Positions 1 through 15,294 of a DNA stretch of 64,000 nt are shown here, piece by piece. Position 1 is the stretch's first letter. Every line of letters starts with the position of its first letter. The notes beneath the pieces are model-generated. The model saw nothing but the letters and a program-made list of their open reading frames with translations, searched no databases and had not been told where the DNA came from. The stretch covers positions 182,882,388 through 182,946,387 of the forward strand of contig NC_084827.1 of NCBI RefSeq assembly GCF_033115175.1. The letters run 5' to 3'. This stretch comes from Lepus europaeus (taxonomy: Eukaryota > Chordata > Mammalia > Lagomorpha > Leporidae). The translations under genes and the position numbers were made by a program.

Positions 1-1119
1 TAAGCTCTCTGCCGTGAAGACTACCTAGATCAAAGCAGCCAGCAGACAGAACAAAGCAGACAGGAGCCCTGTGGTCAGCTGTCTTCCCGTAACAAGCCTT
101 CCAATGAGTTCGCTTCACTTCCAAGGATGTAAGTGCCTCCTTGCTTCTGAGCGAGGTCTTCTCCAAGCCCCCAGAAGGCGCCCTCCCCTCAGCTGGCTCT
201 TTTCCAAACGGCACTCCCACCCGAACCAGACCCTTGGTTGCTGGTGCAGAACCTTCCACAGCTCTCTCATGTGGTAGCGGATGGTGCACAGGCTCTGACA
301 AGGCAGCTAGGTGCAACAGGTGGGAAGATATGTCTTTGTCAGTGTCGGTGAAAACCTACTAGAAACGACAGCTTTGCCAAGGGCGTGAGGACAAGCAGCA
401 AAAGCTACTGCCACTTGGTGTAAACCCCTGACGGTCTGAGGCACGGAGAAAAGACGAGTGCTGTCCCTGGGCCCCAGCGTGGTGAAGCTACAGGTGTCTG
501 GGAAGACAGAGGGGCTGCATGGGTCTAACCCAAGGGCACGTCAAGGTTGCTGGAAAGATGGAATTAAATGTTTATTTGTGGTGCAGAAAGATTTTGAAAT
601 CCATGCAAATTTTTTTGCAGTTTGCATTTTCCATGAACTCTTTGCAGACTGCCTTTGTGTGAAGACACTGACATTGCACGGGAGTGCAGATTACAATTCC
701 CAGCAAACATTCCTAGGCCTTGGCCAGAGAGACTGTCCCCCAGGCCCAGGACACCGCCGAGTCTCTGCGTCAGCTCTCCTTCCCTCACCTTGGATCACTC
801 TTCCCTGCCAAAGACTGGAAATTCAAGAACTAAAGACCTCAGACCACTCTTCTTGTTTACAAACGGGAAGACCAAGGCTAAAGAAGGGAAGTGACACAGC
901 AGAACCAGAGTCCGCTGTGACACTGCACACAGGGTGCGTCCAACTCAGCAGGACCACAGCCCACTGCGGCGCTGCACGTGGGGCATCTGAGCCCACTTGG
1001 CATCTGCGTAGCTGGCATACTGTCCACCAACTGCACTGTAACCCTGTGGAATTCTAGTTGTAAACCTCAACTGATGGACAACTGTGGCCGGTCCACTTGC
1101 TCACTCAAGAATTCACCCA
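1..1119. other. Intergenic DNA with one short mariner-like repeat
   Basis: No coding exon, RNA gene or promoter was recognised here. The one interpretable element is the short repeat at 549-646, listed separately. The GC content is lower than in most of the window. Confidence 0.6.
549..646 (-). mobile_element. Short DNA-transposon-like (mariner/MITE-type) repeat
   Basis: Read on the minus strand the segment starts CTGCAAAGAGTTCATGGAAA, continues through GCATGGATTTCAAAATC and GCACCACAAATAAAC, and ends TTAATTCCATCTTTCC. The ends are roughly inverted (TTCATGGAAA and its complement). Related sequence occurs at 11846-11935, and end-like pieces lie at 28523-28552, 44072-44118 and 53388-53433. The layout recalls short non-autonomous mariner elements of mammals. 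The family name is from memory and uncertain. Confidence 0.5.
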
Positions 1120-1439
1120 GGGCCAGCGCTGTGGCATAGTGGGTAAAGCTTCCACCTGCAGTGCCAGCATCCCATATGGGCGCTGGTTTGAGTCCCAGCT
1201 GCTCCACTTTCGATCCAGCTCCCTGCTATGGCCTGGGAAAGCAGTAGAAGATGGCCTAAGTGCTTGGGCTCCTGCACCCACGTGGTAGACCCGGAAGAAG
1301 CTCCAGGCTCCTGGCTTCAGATTGGTGCAGCTCCAGCCATTGCAGCCATCTGGGGAGTGAACCAGCAGATGGAAGACCTCTCTCTGTCTCTACCTCTCTC
1401 TCTCTGCCTCTAACTCTGCCTTTCAAACAAATAAAAAAA
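1120..1439 (+). mobile_element. CSINE (rabbit C repeat), full length
   Basis: Starts GGCCAGCGCTGTGGCATAGT, has the tRNA-like B-box region GGTTTGAGTCCCAG, the typical central CTGGGAAAGCAGTAGAAGAT, a CT-rich segment and the tail CAAACAAATAAA plus A-run. The target-site duplication AATTCACCCA is seen before 1120 and again from 1440 (ATTCACCCA), which fixes both ends. This family is specific to lagomorphs. Confidence 0.93.
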
Positions 1440-2514
1440 AATTCACCCAAATCCCTGGTGGCTCCCCACAAAGCCTTTTATGCCTGTTTTGGGGAATCCA
1501 CTTAGGAAACTATAAAACTACTCTTGTGAACCAGCCCCAGGGACACAGCACTGAGAACCACCACTCTAACCTCGCAGCTGGGTTTAAAAACCCTGTGCCT
1601 CTCACCCACAGATCTGGGCCACCTGAGTCTCCAACAGAGGTGTGGCCTTGACTTACAGCCTAGTCAGGCTTCAGATAGCAGTCTGTATCCACCCTAACCC
1701 TGCATCCCACTGACACTAGTCTGGCTGCCACAAGTGCAACCACAGTGGACCACTGGCTCCTCCTGGCTGGCCCTCGGCTGCCACGCAAGCGCTACCAGGG
1801 CACCGTGCTGCAAACCTGGGCACTCACAAGAACCCGCGGCAGAACCACAGCTTGTTCTGTGCAGTCTCACCCAACCCTCAGTAACATGGCCTCAAGGCCA
1901 CGCCAGCAGCAGGTGGCACAGCCTGCTTCTCTATAAGGGCCCAGCTACCTCTGAGCATGGGAACTGCTGCCACCAGGTGGCACCAGCAGTCCCCGGCCTA
2001 CAGAACAGTCTCAGACGGAGGCTGACATCCAGTAGCAATCTTTGTCTTTATAGCTATTAACAATTACAGAACTGGGCCAAAAAAGAAAACTTATTAAAAA
2101 ATTCCCCACAAATTACATTCTCCTGTGAAATGGGCCAACATGTGGAGGGCTCTCCCCAGGTCACAGCCAGTCACCCTACTCTTCAGGCCCTAGGTTTGTG
2201 CCAGCAGCTGCCCCGACACGGAGCCTGGGGGGGGGGGGTGAGGGCAAGGCCTGCTATGGGGGTGAGGACTGTACAGAACACAGTGACCCATGGAGACGGG
2301 GTGCCCACAGCAGGGTCTTTCTTCAGAGCGCTGTGGCAGAACCATCCATGCACGGCTGTACCAACTACTGCCCTGACACACACATCACCAGCCATCAACG
2401 GGGTGTGCTGCACACGGGCTTGTGGTGCTGACAAAGCCAGGTCTCTCAGCGTGGGACACACATACCCCTAGGGATTGCAACATTCACTCAGAAATCCAAG
2501 AATTAAAATTACCC
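1440..2514. other. Intergenic DNA downstream of COPS9
   Basis: No gene was recognised between the SINE and the inferred end of COPS9. A run of ten or more G lies at 2227-2237. A CTCF-like sequence lies at 1966-1983. Confidence 0.55.
1966..1983 (+). promoter_or_regulatory. CTCF-like motif
   Basis: GCTGCCACCAGGTGGCAC matches the CTCF core CCASYAGRTGGCA closely. It lies about 550 bp downstream of the COPS9 3' end. This is a motif match only; occupancy is unknown. Confidence 0.4.
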
Positions 2515-2727
2515 AGCATGCGATGATGTTGCTGTTTTAATACAAACAAGGACAGGAGCTTCAAAGATGAGCAGCAGCCAGGGGGCTACGACCATTCTCC
2601 TCCCCGGTTAACCACGTCCTGATCACAAGGGGTCTCCACAAGTTCGTTAAAACCATCTGAAATCTTCCTCTGAGCAGGGCCACCACACTGCTCCAAGGCG
2701 TGGCCACGCGTGCTGCTGGACAGAAGC
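2515..2727 (-). other. COPS9: COPS9 3' UTR with ATTAAA polyadenylation signal
   Basis: After the TGA at 2730-2728 the minus strand continues about 190 bases to ATTAAA at 2541-2536, the commonest variant of the polyadenylation hexamer. Cleavage is therefore expected around 2515-2525. A short 3' UTR of this kind suits a small housekeeping gene. The exact cleavage base cannot be fixed from sequence. Confidence 0.65.
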
Positions 2728-7015
<4,288 letters not shown>

Positions 7016-7454
7016 CTATGGTCGCACCGGCCGGCCCCGCCTCCAGCCCCCTTGTCGATCAGAGTGGGCTGCGCAGGGGCCGAGGGGGCAGCGGGAGGGC
7101 GGGCGCCTGCTTGGTTTACTGGGGCCTCCTGGTGGGCGGGGGTCGCCCACAGACTGGGCCAGGGAAGTGGTCAGCGCGGAGGCAGCCAGGGCTGTAGGCA
7201 CAGCGCTGAGCCGTAGGTAAGCTTGGGGTCGGGTGGGGGTGAGAGCCAGGGTGGCTCCAGGGGTCAGGGAACGTGGCCAGGGGCACAGAGCCGGGCGAGG
7301 AGAAGTGGACGCCCCTGGCTGCGGGAGCCTCGGCCACCTGGTGACGCACGTGGCTCCATTGCCGTGTCCGAGCCGGTCAATGAACTGTCACTTGCTGGTG
7401 GCCAAGAGAAGCCACCCATTGCGTCAGTTTCTCCCCAGCTGGCCGCATGACAAG

Positions 7455-8280
7455 GCTGTGAGTGACAGGGTGTGAGTGACAGGGGTGAGTGACAGGGCTG
7501 TGAGTGACAGGGGTGAGTGACAGGGTGTGAGTGACAGGGTGTGAGTGACAAGGGTGAGTGACAGGGTGTGAGTGACAGGGTGTGAGTGACAGGGCTGTGA
7601 GTGACAGGGTGTGAGTGACAGGGGTGAGTGACAGGGTGTGAGTGACAGGGCTGTGAATGACAGGGGTGAGTGACAGGGGTGAGTGACAGGGGTGTGAGTG
7701 ACAGGTGTGAGTGACAGGGGTCTGAGTGACAGGGTGTGAGTGACAGGGTGTGGGTGACAGGGGTCTGAGTGACAGGTGTGAGTGACAGGGGTCTGAGTGA
7801 CAGGTGTGAGTGACAGGGTCTGAGTGACAGGGTGTGGGTGACAGGTTGTGAGTGACAGGGGTGTGAGTGGCAGGGGTGTGTGATGGGTGTGAGTGACAGA
7901 GTGTGAGTGACAGGGTGTGAGTGACAGGGTGTGAGTGACAGGGTGTGACAGGGTGTGAGTGACAGGGTGTGAGTGACAGGGGTCTGCGTGGCAGAGATGT
8001 GTGAGTGGCAGGGGTTGTGATGGGTGTGAGTGACAGGGTGTGAGTGACAGGGGTGTGAGTGACAGGTGTGAGTGACAGGGGTGAGTGACAGGGTGTGAGT
8101 GACAGGGTCTGAGTGACAGGGGTCTGAGTGACAGGGTGTGGGTGACAGGGTGTGAGTGACAGGGGTGAGTGACAGGGTGTGAGTGACAGGGTGTGAGTGA
8201 CAGGGGTGAGTGACGGGATGAGTGACAGGGTCTGATGGCAGGGGTGTGTGATGGGTGTGAGTGACAGAGTGTGAGTTGCA
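7455..8280. repeat. VNTR of TGAGTGACAG-containing units between COPS9 and OTOS
   Basis: About 830 bp of head-to-tail units of roughly 12-16 bp are built on GTGAGTGACAGGG with variable spacers (TGT, CTGT, GTCT or none). The ten-base string TGAGTGACAG occurs about 45 times by hand count. Variants such as GGGTGACAG, GAGTGGCAG and GTGATGGGTG interrupt it in clusters. The array starts about 480 bp upstream of the COPS9 promoter and ends about 400 bp beyond the OTOS polyadenylation signal. Minus-strand open frames of 310 and 355 codons here (Leu/Ser/Thr/Pro/His-rich) are repeat artefacts. Confidence 0.97.
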
Positions 8281-8669
8281 GGCTCCCAGGGTCTGCTAGG
8301 CTTGCACACCTTGCGTGCAGGGGGCTCCCGCCCTGTCTAGCCCATCCCTGGGGTCCATCCAAGTCCCCACCCCTACCCCTCCACTCCTGCAGGGCTGCCC
8401 GGGGCGACGGCCCCTCCCCCTGCTGCCCTGAGCGCCCGGCTCCCTGCTGCTCCCTGCAGTTGGCTCTGTGCCAGCGAGGCCGCCCCAGCATGGGGACAGC
8501 GACCTCAATGAGGCTGGCGGTTCCGGGCGTCTGCTGCCCCGTGTCCTCGTCTCAACCCTGGGGAGGCTGCGCCCCCTCCCCCCGGGCTACACCGCCAGCC
8601 GGGCGCCCTGGTCGAGGGCTCCGTGCGTGGCCCCGGTGCGCAGCCGTGTCTGGAAAGAAAGCCCCGACG

Positions 8670-8766
8670 CGCTCGCGCTCGCCCGGTGGCCTTTATTGGG
8701 TGCCAGGCTGGGCCCAGCCCGCGGAGGGGTCCCGCGCCCCTGGAGGTGGACAGCGCCGGCCACGGC
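8670..8766 (-). other. OTOS: OTOS 3' UTR and polyadenylation signal
   Basis: AATAAA reads on the minus strand at 8697-8692, about 70 bases after the TGA (8769-8767). Cleavage is expected at about 8670-8680, giving a very short 3' UTR. Confidence 0.8.
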
Positions 8767-9444
<678 letters not shown>

Positions 9445-9740
9445 CTTCCCAGGTGGTGATCGGGTGCACCTGCAGCAGAGGGGGCGACCCGGGGCGAGGG
9501 CTGGGAGCGCACCCCCCCACCCCGGAGCAGCACCTTCCCCTGCCCCGACGTGGGGGCACTCGGGGACACGGCGTGGTGCTGCCAGATTCCGTGTCGGCGT
9601 CCTGACCCCCACGTAGGGGTGAGAGCCCGGGCCGGGGCCGCCCGCCCGCCCCAGGCCACGGCTCACCTCTCAGGGGCCGCCCTGCTGCCCGCCTGCCCGT
9701 CCGCGGCCCGGATGGGGTGGCCGCCCGCGCGCAGGCTGCT

Positions 9741-9747
9741 CTTTATA
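9741..9747 (-). promoter_or_regulatory. OTOS: OTOS TATA box
   Basis: TATAAAG reads on the minus strand at 9747-9741, about 75 bases upstream of the leader donor and about 300 upstream of the ATG. It is flanked by very GC-rich DNA. Transcription would start about 25-30 bases downstream, near 9715. A TATA promoter fits a tissue-restricted gene and contrasts with the TATA-less COPS9 promoter. Confidence 0.7.
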
Positions 9748-9749
9748 CA

Positions 9750-10690
9750 GGGCTGAGGACAGGACGGAAACGCGTGGCTGGAGCCTGGGGCCGCTTGCTT
9801 CGTGCCCACTGGGGGCGGCGGACCCCGTGCCCTTTGGGAATCTGAGCCAGGACCCGAGCACGAGAAAAACATCTTCTCACGGCCGCTTCTAAGACTGCTG
9901 GACTGAGTTCAGTGTCGGCGCTTGGAACGCGGCCGACTTCCACTCCCCACGGACGCGGTCGGAGCCGGAGGCTGGGCTGGCTGCTGCCCCCTCCCCGGAG
10001 CTGCGGGGAGCAGGACGCCCCCCACCCCGGGAACCACCTGCACCCAGGCGCAGGCCGCCGAGCAGGCGCGGTGGGGCCCAGCTGGGTTCTGTCTTTTGGG
10101 ACACCGCAGCCAGCAGCGGGGCTGTGCGGGGCCCAGGGGCTCTCCCAGTAGGTGCAGCCTCGTGGTCCCGCCCCAGGTCCCCTCCCCCATGGCCGTCCGG
10201 GCACCCCGTGTCCAGAGAGGGAGCCCCAGGGTCTTCAAGGGCGCAAGGGGCTTCCTCACCCCCACGTTCTCTGAATCGGGGCCCAAAGTCCCCGGCCTCA
10301 TCTTGCGTCCCCACGCGTGCCCAGCGCGGTGATGGGGACTCGCTGTTGCCCAGGCCCGGGAGGGGCCACCTGTGCGAGCACGCGGCCGCCCGCCAGGGGG
10401 CGGTGTTGCAAGCGGAGGGGACCGAGACCCCCCCACCCCGTACCCTCCCACCTCCACCCTCCCCCGCCCCCACCCCCCCATGGCTCAGTGGGAGGAGCCC
10501 GGGCGCTCAGAGCTTGGGGAGAGCCAGGGACAGAGTCCCTTCCCAGCGCTCCGCGTCCATCCCTTAGCAGCCAGGCATCCGAAGGTGGTTTGAAAACACA
10601 CCTGTGGTGTTGGAAAAGTGAACTAAAATGTCACATCCATGCAGCTTTCCGCAGGATCCTGGAAGTAGTAGGCAGTGATGGTGTGAGGTG
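9750..10690. other. GC-rich sequence upstream of OTOS
   Basis: Very GC-rich DNA continues from the OTOS promoter to the TG array. It includes a strong CTCF-like motif at 10390-10404 and a C-rich tract at 10430-10480. No exon of a second gene was recognised on either strand. Confidence 0.55.
10390..10404 (+). promoter_or_regulatory. CTCF-like motif, forward orientation
   Basis: CCGCCAGGGGGCGGT, in the context GCCCGCCAGGGGGCGGTGTT, is close to the CTCF consensus (CCGCCAGGGGGCGC). It lies about 650 bp upstream of the OTOS TATA box. Confidence 0.55.
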
Positions 10691-11547
10691 GACGTGTGTG
10701 TGTGATGTGAGTGTATTTGTGTATGTTAGCGTGTATGTGTGTATGTGATTGTGTTGTGTGTATGTATGTGTATATGTGATGTGGGTGTATTTGTGTATGT
10801 GTGTATGTGATGTGTGTTGTTTGTGTGTCTGTGTGTATGTGATGTGTGTATATGTGTATCTTTGTGTGTATGTGGTTTGTGTGTATATGTGTGTATGTGT
10901 GTATGTGTGTGATGTGAGTACATGTGATGTGTATATGTGTATGTGTGATGTGTGTATGTGTACGTGTGTATGTGTATATGTGTGATGTATGTGTGTATAT
11001 ACGTGTATCTATGTGTGCATGTGTGTGATGTGCATGTGTATGTGTGCATGTGTATATGTGCGCATGTGTGTATGTGTGTGATGTGAGTGTATTTGTATAT
11101 GTTTGCGTCGATGTGTGTATGTGATTGTGTTGTGTGTATGTGCTCATGTGTGTATGTACGCATGTGTGTATGTGTGTGTGATGTGAGTGTATTTGTATGT
11201 TTGCATGTATGTGTGTATGTGATTGTGTTTTTGTGTGTATGTGTGTATGTGCGTATGTATGTGTGTGTATGTGATGTGGGTGTATTTGTGTATGTGATGT
11301 GTGTTTTTGTTTGTATGTATGTGTGTATGTGATGTGTGTATATGTGTATGTACATATGGGTATGTGATGTGTGTATATGTGTATCTTTGTGTGTATGTGA
11401 TATTTGTGTGTCTGTGTATATGTGTATGTGATGTGAGTATGTGTGATGTGTGTATGTGTGATGTGTGTACATGTGATGTGTATATGTGTGATGTATTGTG
11501 TATATATGTGTGCATGTGTGTATGTGTGTGTGTATGTGTATGTGTTT
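10690..11547. repeat. TG-rich array (TGTATGTGTG/TGTGATGTG units)
   Basis: About 860 bp of degenerate TG-based repeats mix TGTATGTG, TGTGATGTGTG and TGTATTTGTG words. Sub-blocks recur: a TGTGATGTGAGTGTATTTGT motif appears near 10700, 11075 and 11178. Long open frames are present on both strands and are not evidence of coding. Confidence 0.95.
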
Positions 11548-11751
11548 CCTTCCCGTTAGATGCCTGTGTGAGGGGGCTTCAGCCAGGTCCTGGGGGTCAG
11601 CCGTTGGGCCTAGCGGCCGAGGCGCCCGCCTGCCGCGCCACAGAGCCGGCTTTGCGTCTGACGCAGCTTCCTGACGCAGGCCTGGGAGGCAGCAGTGATG
11701 CCCAGGTGGCCGGGGGCGGGGGGGGGGGCTTGGACTGAGCCCTGGCTCCGG

Positions 11752-11845
11752 GCCCCAGCCCCAGGCGTTGCAGGAATTTGGGGAGCGAACCAGTGCATGG
11801 CAGTTCTGTCTGTCTCTCTCCCTCTCAGATAAGCAGGTAGAAGTT
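11752..11845 (+). mobile_element. CSINE 3' fragment
   Basis: Carries the CSINE 3' part: GGGGAGCGAACCAGTGCATG, a CTCTGTCTCTC-like pyrimidine tract and CTCAGATAAGCAG. The tRNA-like 5' half is missing. Confidence 0.7.
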
Positions 11846-11935
11846 TTTGAAGTTCATGGAAAATGGATACCAAGAGAAAATCTGCATAGATTTTAAATAT
11901 TCTGCACCAAAGTAAACTTAATGGATTTTTTAAAG
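11846..11935 (+). mobile_element. Short mariner/MITE-type repeat, second copy
   Basis: Shares TTGAAGTTCATGGAAAATGG, GCATAGATTTTAAA and GCACCAAAGTAAACTTAA with the minus-strand reading of 549-646. The inverted CSINE that follows appears to be inserted in or next to its end. Confidence 0.5.
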
Positions 11936-12253
11936 GTTTATTTATGTATCCATTTGAAAGTTAGAGTTACACAAAGAGAGGAAGAGAGAGGGAGGGAGGG
12001 AACTTCCATCCACTGGTTCACCCCCCAAATGGCTGCAATGGCCTGGGCTTGTCCAGGCCGAAGCCAGGAGCCAGGAGCTTCCTCCAGGTCTCCCACTTGG
12101 GTGTGGGGGCCCAAGGACTTGGGCCATCCTCCACTGCTTTCCCAGGCCACAGCAGAGAGCTGGATCGGAAGTGGAGCAGTCGGGACTCAAACCAAGTGCC
12201 CGTATGGGATGCTGGCACTGCAGGCGGGGCCTTACCTGCCACACCACAGCCTA
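11926..12253 (-). mobile_element. CSINE, full length
   Basis: Reverse orientation. The plus strand begins with the complement of the A-rich tail (GGTTTATTTATG) and CATTTGAAAGTTAGAG, then CCACTGGTTCACCCCCCAAA and CTTTCCCAGGCCACAGCAGA, and ends in the tRNA-like head. Similar AACTTAATGGA / AACTTCTAATGA sequences flank it as a likely diverged target-site duplication. Confidence 0.9.
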
Positions 12254-12877
12254 ACTTCTAATGATATTTTCCCACGAACTGTGTGACGGGCCCCAGGGTT
12301 TGGCTTACCGTGTTGGTCTGTGTGAGGGCAATGGCAGCAACGGCTCCATTACTCCTCATCCCAGCTGCCATCCTGGGCCGACCGCCCGGCTCCACAGCAG
12401 CCCCCGCCCCACTGCTGTCCCAGTGCCCTGGCCACTCGGCCTGTCTGGCCCCGGGCCCGGCAGGAACAAAGGTCTCAGCCTGGGCTGGCGCGGAGGCCCC
12501 CGATGACGCTGAAACACAGGGCACTGTCTGCCCCTCACCCAGAGTCGCATTCGGGAGCTCGAGGGCCGGCCCGGGAATCTGCATTTCTAACGCGTTTGCA
12601 GGGTGGCTGAGTGGGCCGGGCCGGAGTTGAGAGCCAGAGTGTGAAGCCACAGCTCAGGGGTGGCTGCACCCGGGTCCTCGCGCAAAGGTGGGGCGTGCCC
12701 AGCCCGCTAAGGTGCAGGCTTAGGCAGCAGGTCCAGGGTCCGGGCAATCTCGCAGGTGACTGCCCTGAGGCTGGGCTGGCCCCTGCCCTGCACACGCTCC
12801 TGCTTAGGCTGCCCGAGGCCGGTCTTGCTGGACCAAGGGGCTGCGGCGCACCGTGTTGGAAAAGATAAGGCGGTCTC

Positions 12878-12896
12878 TGGCACCCCCTGGTGGTAG
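12878..12896 (-). promoter_or_regulatory. CTCF-like motif, reverse orientation
   Basis: The minus strand reads CTACCACCAGGGGGTGCCA, close to the CTCF consensus. It faces the forward motif at 10390 across 2.5 kb that includes the TG array. Confidence 0.5.
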
Positions 12897-13870
12897 AACT
12901 AGGTGTGGCCTGTTCTGAGCCCCTGGGAGCCAGCACCTCTGTTCTCCATCCAGGGTAGGCCCACCTGGTCATTGTCCTCTGAGCTGTCCCAAAACAAGCA
13001 CAGATGCCCACTCCCGATTTAAAATCCTAAAGCCACAGGTCTCCGGGGACTTGGGCTCCACGTGCCCTCTTCCCACAGCCGCCATCAGCCCAGCTGCCCA
13101 CCATGGTGTGGGTTCTGGACGAGTCCACATGGCTTATGGCCTGGCTTTGACCCCCCAGCCCTGGGCTCTGGCTGCTGACCTCTCCCTAGGGTCCACCATG
13201 CCCCTAGGATGGGCCCAGCTCCTGTGAGGCCTCCGGGTCTCTACCCAGCGCCCGCCCTCCCCCTGCGGCCGAGGCCTCCTTGCCAGCACCCAGCCCTGTG
13301 GCCCTGCCCTGGCTCCCTGGTCTCAGCTACATCCCGCCTGACCCTGTTCCTGCAGCTCCCTGCGAGCGCCTGGGGGTCCCGGGCGTGGTCCGTCCAGGCG
13401 TGGGTGGGCAGGGCTTGGCAAGGGGCTGGTGCATGGCCAGGTTTGTGTGTGGAAATGTCCTGCCGTCCTGGCCGAACCCCAGGTCGCGCAAACCCATCCC
13501 CCTTCACTCTGATCTGCTCCGTGGCCCTGCCCCCCGCCCCAGAAGGGGCCACCTGCCCTCTGACCCCACAGGGGAGGGGCTCCATCCTGTACCACCACCT
13601 CTGCTCACAACCCCCAGGTTCACTGCTGTAATAAAAGAACGTAATTGAATATCATGAAAGCCGCGGCACCTGGAAGAAACACTGGTGGGAGCTGGTTGCC
13701 AGCAGGCCGGGAGCCCCAGGGCCGGCTGCCTGGGCCGAGGGCTGGTTCTGGCTCAGGGGCCTGAAGGGCCACAGCGCAGGGCTGGGCGACCTCCTGCTGC
13801 CCCGGCCTCAGGCGCTGGCTCCCTCCTGAGGAGCCTGCCTGGGAACTGGGACCACGCGTTACCGCAAGCT

Positions 13871-13889
13871 GGCTCCAGGGGGCGCCAGG
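13871..13889 (+). promoter_or_regulatory. CTCF-like motif
   Basis: GGCTCCAGGGGGCGCCAGG is a moderate match to the CTCF core. It is weaker than the site at 10390. Confidence 0.35.
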
Positions 13890-13968
13890 CTCCCGGGACT
13901 CTGGGGACTGTGGGACCACCCCCAGAGGGGTCTTTGATGTCACAGGAAGGGGGAAAAGGAGCTCCTGG

Positions 13969-14160
13969 TGCAAGCTGAGTCCCCACATGGCTGCCACGGG
14001 GAGCCATGGAGCTTCTTCCAGGTCTCCCCCGTGGGTGCAGGGGCCCAGGCACTTGGGCATCTTCCGCTGCGTTCCCAGGCCATAGCAGAGAGCTGGATCG
14101 GAAGTGGAGCAGCCGGGACTAGAACAGGCGCCCACGTGGGTGCAGGCGTTGCGGGGGGCG
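13969..14160 (-). mobile_element. CSINE, 3'-truncated copy
   Basis: Reverse-orientation CSINE body: GGAGCTTCTTCCAGGTCTCC, GCAGGGGCCCAGGCACTTGG, then CATAGCAGAGAGCTGGATCG and AGCAGCCGGGACTAGAACA. The A-rich tail and CT-rich part are absent. Confidence 0.85.
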
Positions 14161-14649
14161 GCTTCACTGACAAGAACCAATGCACTCCAGAGGGGCTTCT
14201 CCTGAGACAGGGGACCCTGGCCGCAGGTGGAGGGGACCCCAGGACCTCCTGCCGGTGCCCGCCAGACCTGGGTCTCCAGTTCGTGTGTCCCAGATGCTGC
14301 CAGGCTGACTGCACCCCCATTTCACCTGTGGCTTTAACGACAGACTCGGCACCCCCCACCCAGGACACACAGCCCTGCCTGGTCGGGGGCTCCACGCCCA
14401 GGTCTGGCTTCAAGCCCAGCACGGCAGCAAGCACCGGCCACCGGCATGGCCCCAGCCTCAGCACCTTGGTGATGCAGGTCCCAGGTCCCAGGTGTGGCCT
14501 GGAGGGGAGGAAGGGGACCAGGGCCAGGAGAGACCTCGGTCCCCCAGTGCAGCAGCAGGAGGCACGGACCGTGGGGCTCCCCGTCCAGCATCCTCTCCAG
14601 GGTGCCCAGAGCTCCTTGCCCGGTCACAAGACTCAACCAGTGCTGTCTT

Positions 14650-15220
14650 GGCCTGGGCGTGTGCATGTGTGTGCAGTGTGTAGGCGTCCATGTGCATAGC
14701 GTGCAGGCATGTGTGTGTGTCATACGTACATGTGGGTGGCGTGTGTCTGATGCTGAGGTGGGTGGTGTGTATGTATTGTGCATGGGTGCAGGGGCAGGGG
14801 GTGCTACCTGTGCATGTACATGTATTTGTGTGTGTGCATGGATGTTGGGTGGGTTTTGCATGTGGTGTGTGCACACATGTGTATTACACATGTGGTCGTA
14901 TTCATTTGTGCTTGTGTGTAGAGTGTTGCATTTTGTATGTGGTGTGCATGTGTGCATTGTGGTGTTTCTGCACATATGTACTGTATATGTGTGAACGCAT
15001 GTGCACATGTGTGACGTGTGTAGGGCTGGGGTGTGTTGTATGGACATGTGTTTACACGTGTGTACTGTGTATACGTGTGTTGTGTGCACATGTGTACGTG
15101 TGAGTCTGTGCATGTGCACATGTGTGACGTGTAGGGCTGGGGTATGTTGTATGGACATGTGTTTACACGTGTGTACTGTGTACACATGTGTGTTGTGTGT
15201 ACGTGTGAGTCTGCCTGTGC
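14650..15220. repeat. TG-rich array with about 120-bp sub-repeats
   Basis: TG-rich DNA with CATGTGTG and GTGTACGTG words. A segment of about 120 bp containing GTGTAGGGCTGGGGT, GTTGTATGGACATGTG and TTTACACGTGTGTACTGTG occurs twice (about 15010 and 15130), so part of the array is a local duplication. Confidence 0.9.
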
Positions 15221-15294
15221 ACGTGCCCTGCTGGGGAAGAGCAGATGGAGGCAGGAGCAGGCAAGTGTTGTGGCTGTGGTCCTGGCCCTGCAAG

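Larger units (their letters stand above)
12254..13968. other. Intergenic DNA with CTCF-like motifs
   Basis: GC-rich single-copy sequence with no exon recognised. It contains CTCF-like motifs at 12878-12896 (reverse) and 13871-13889 (forward). Confidence 0.55.

Noticed and set aside
7424-8491. 355-codon minus-strand frame rich in Thr, Leu, Ser, Pro and His
   Set aside because: It is the translation of the TGAGTGACAG VNTR, with no homologue and overlapping open frames on the same strand.
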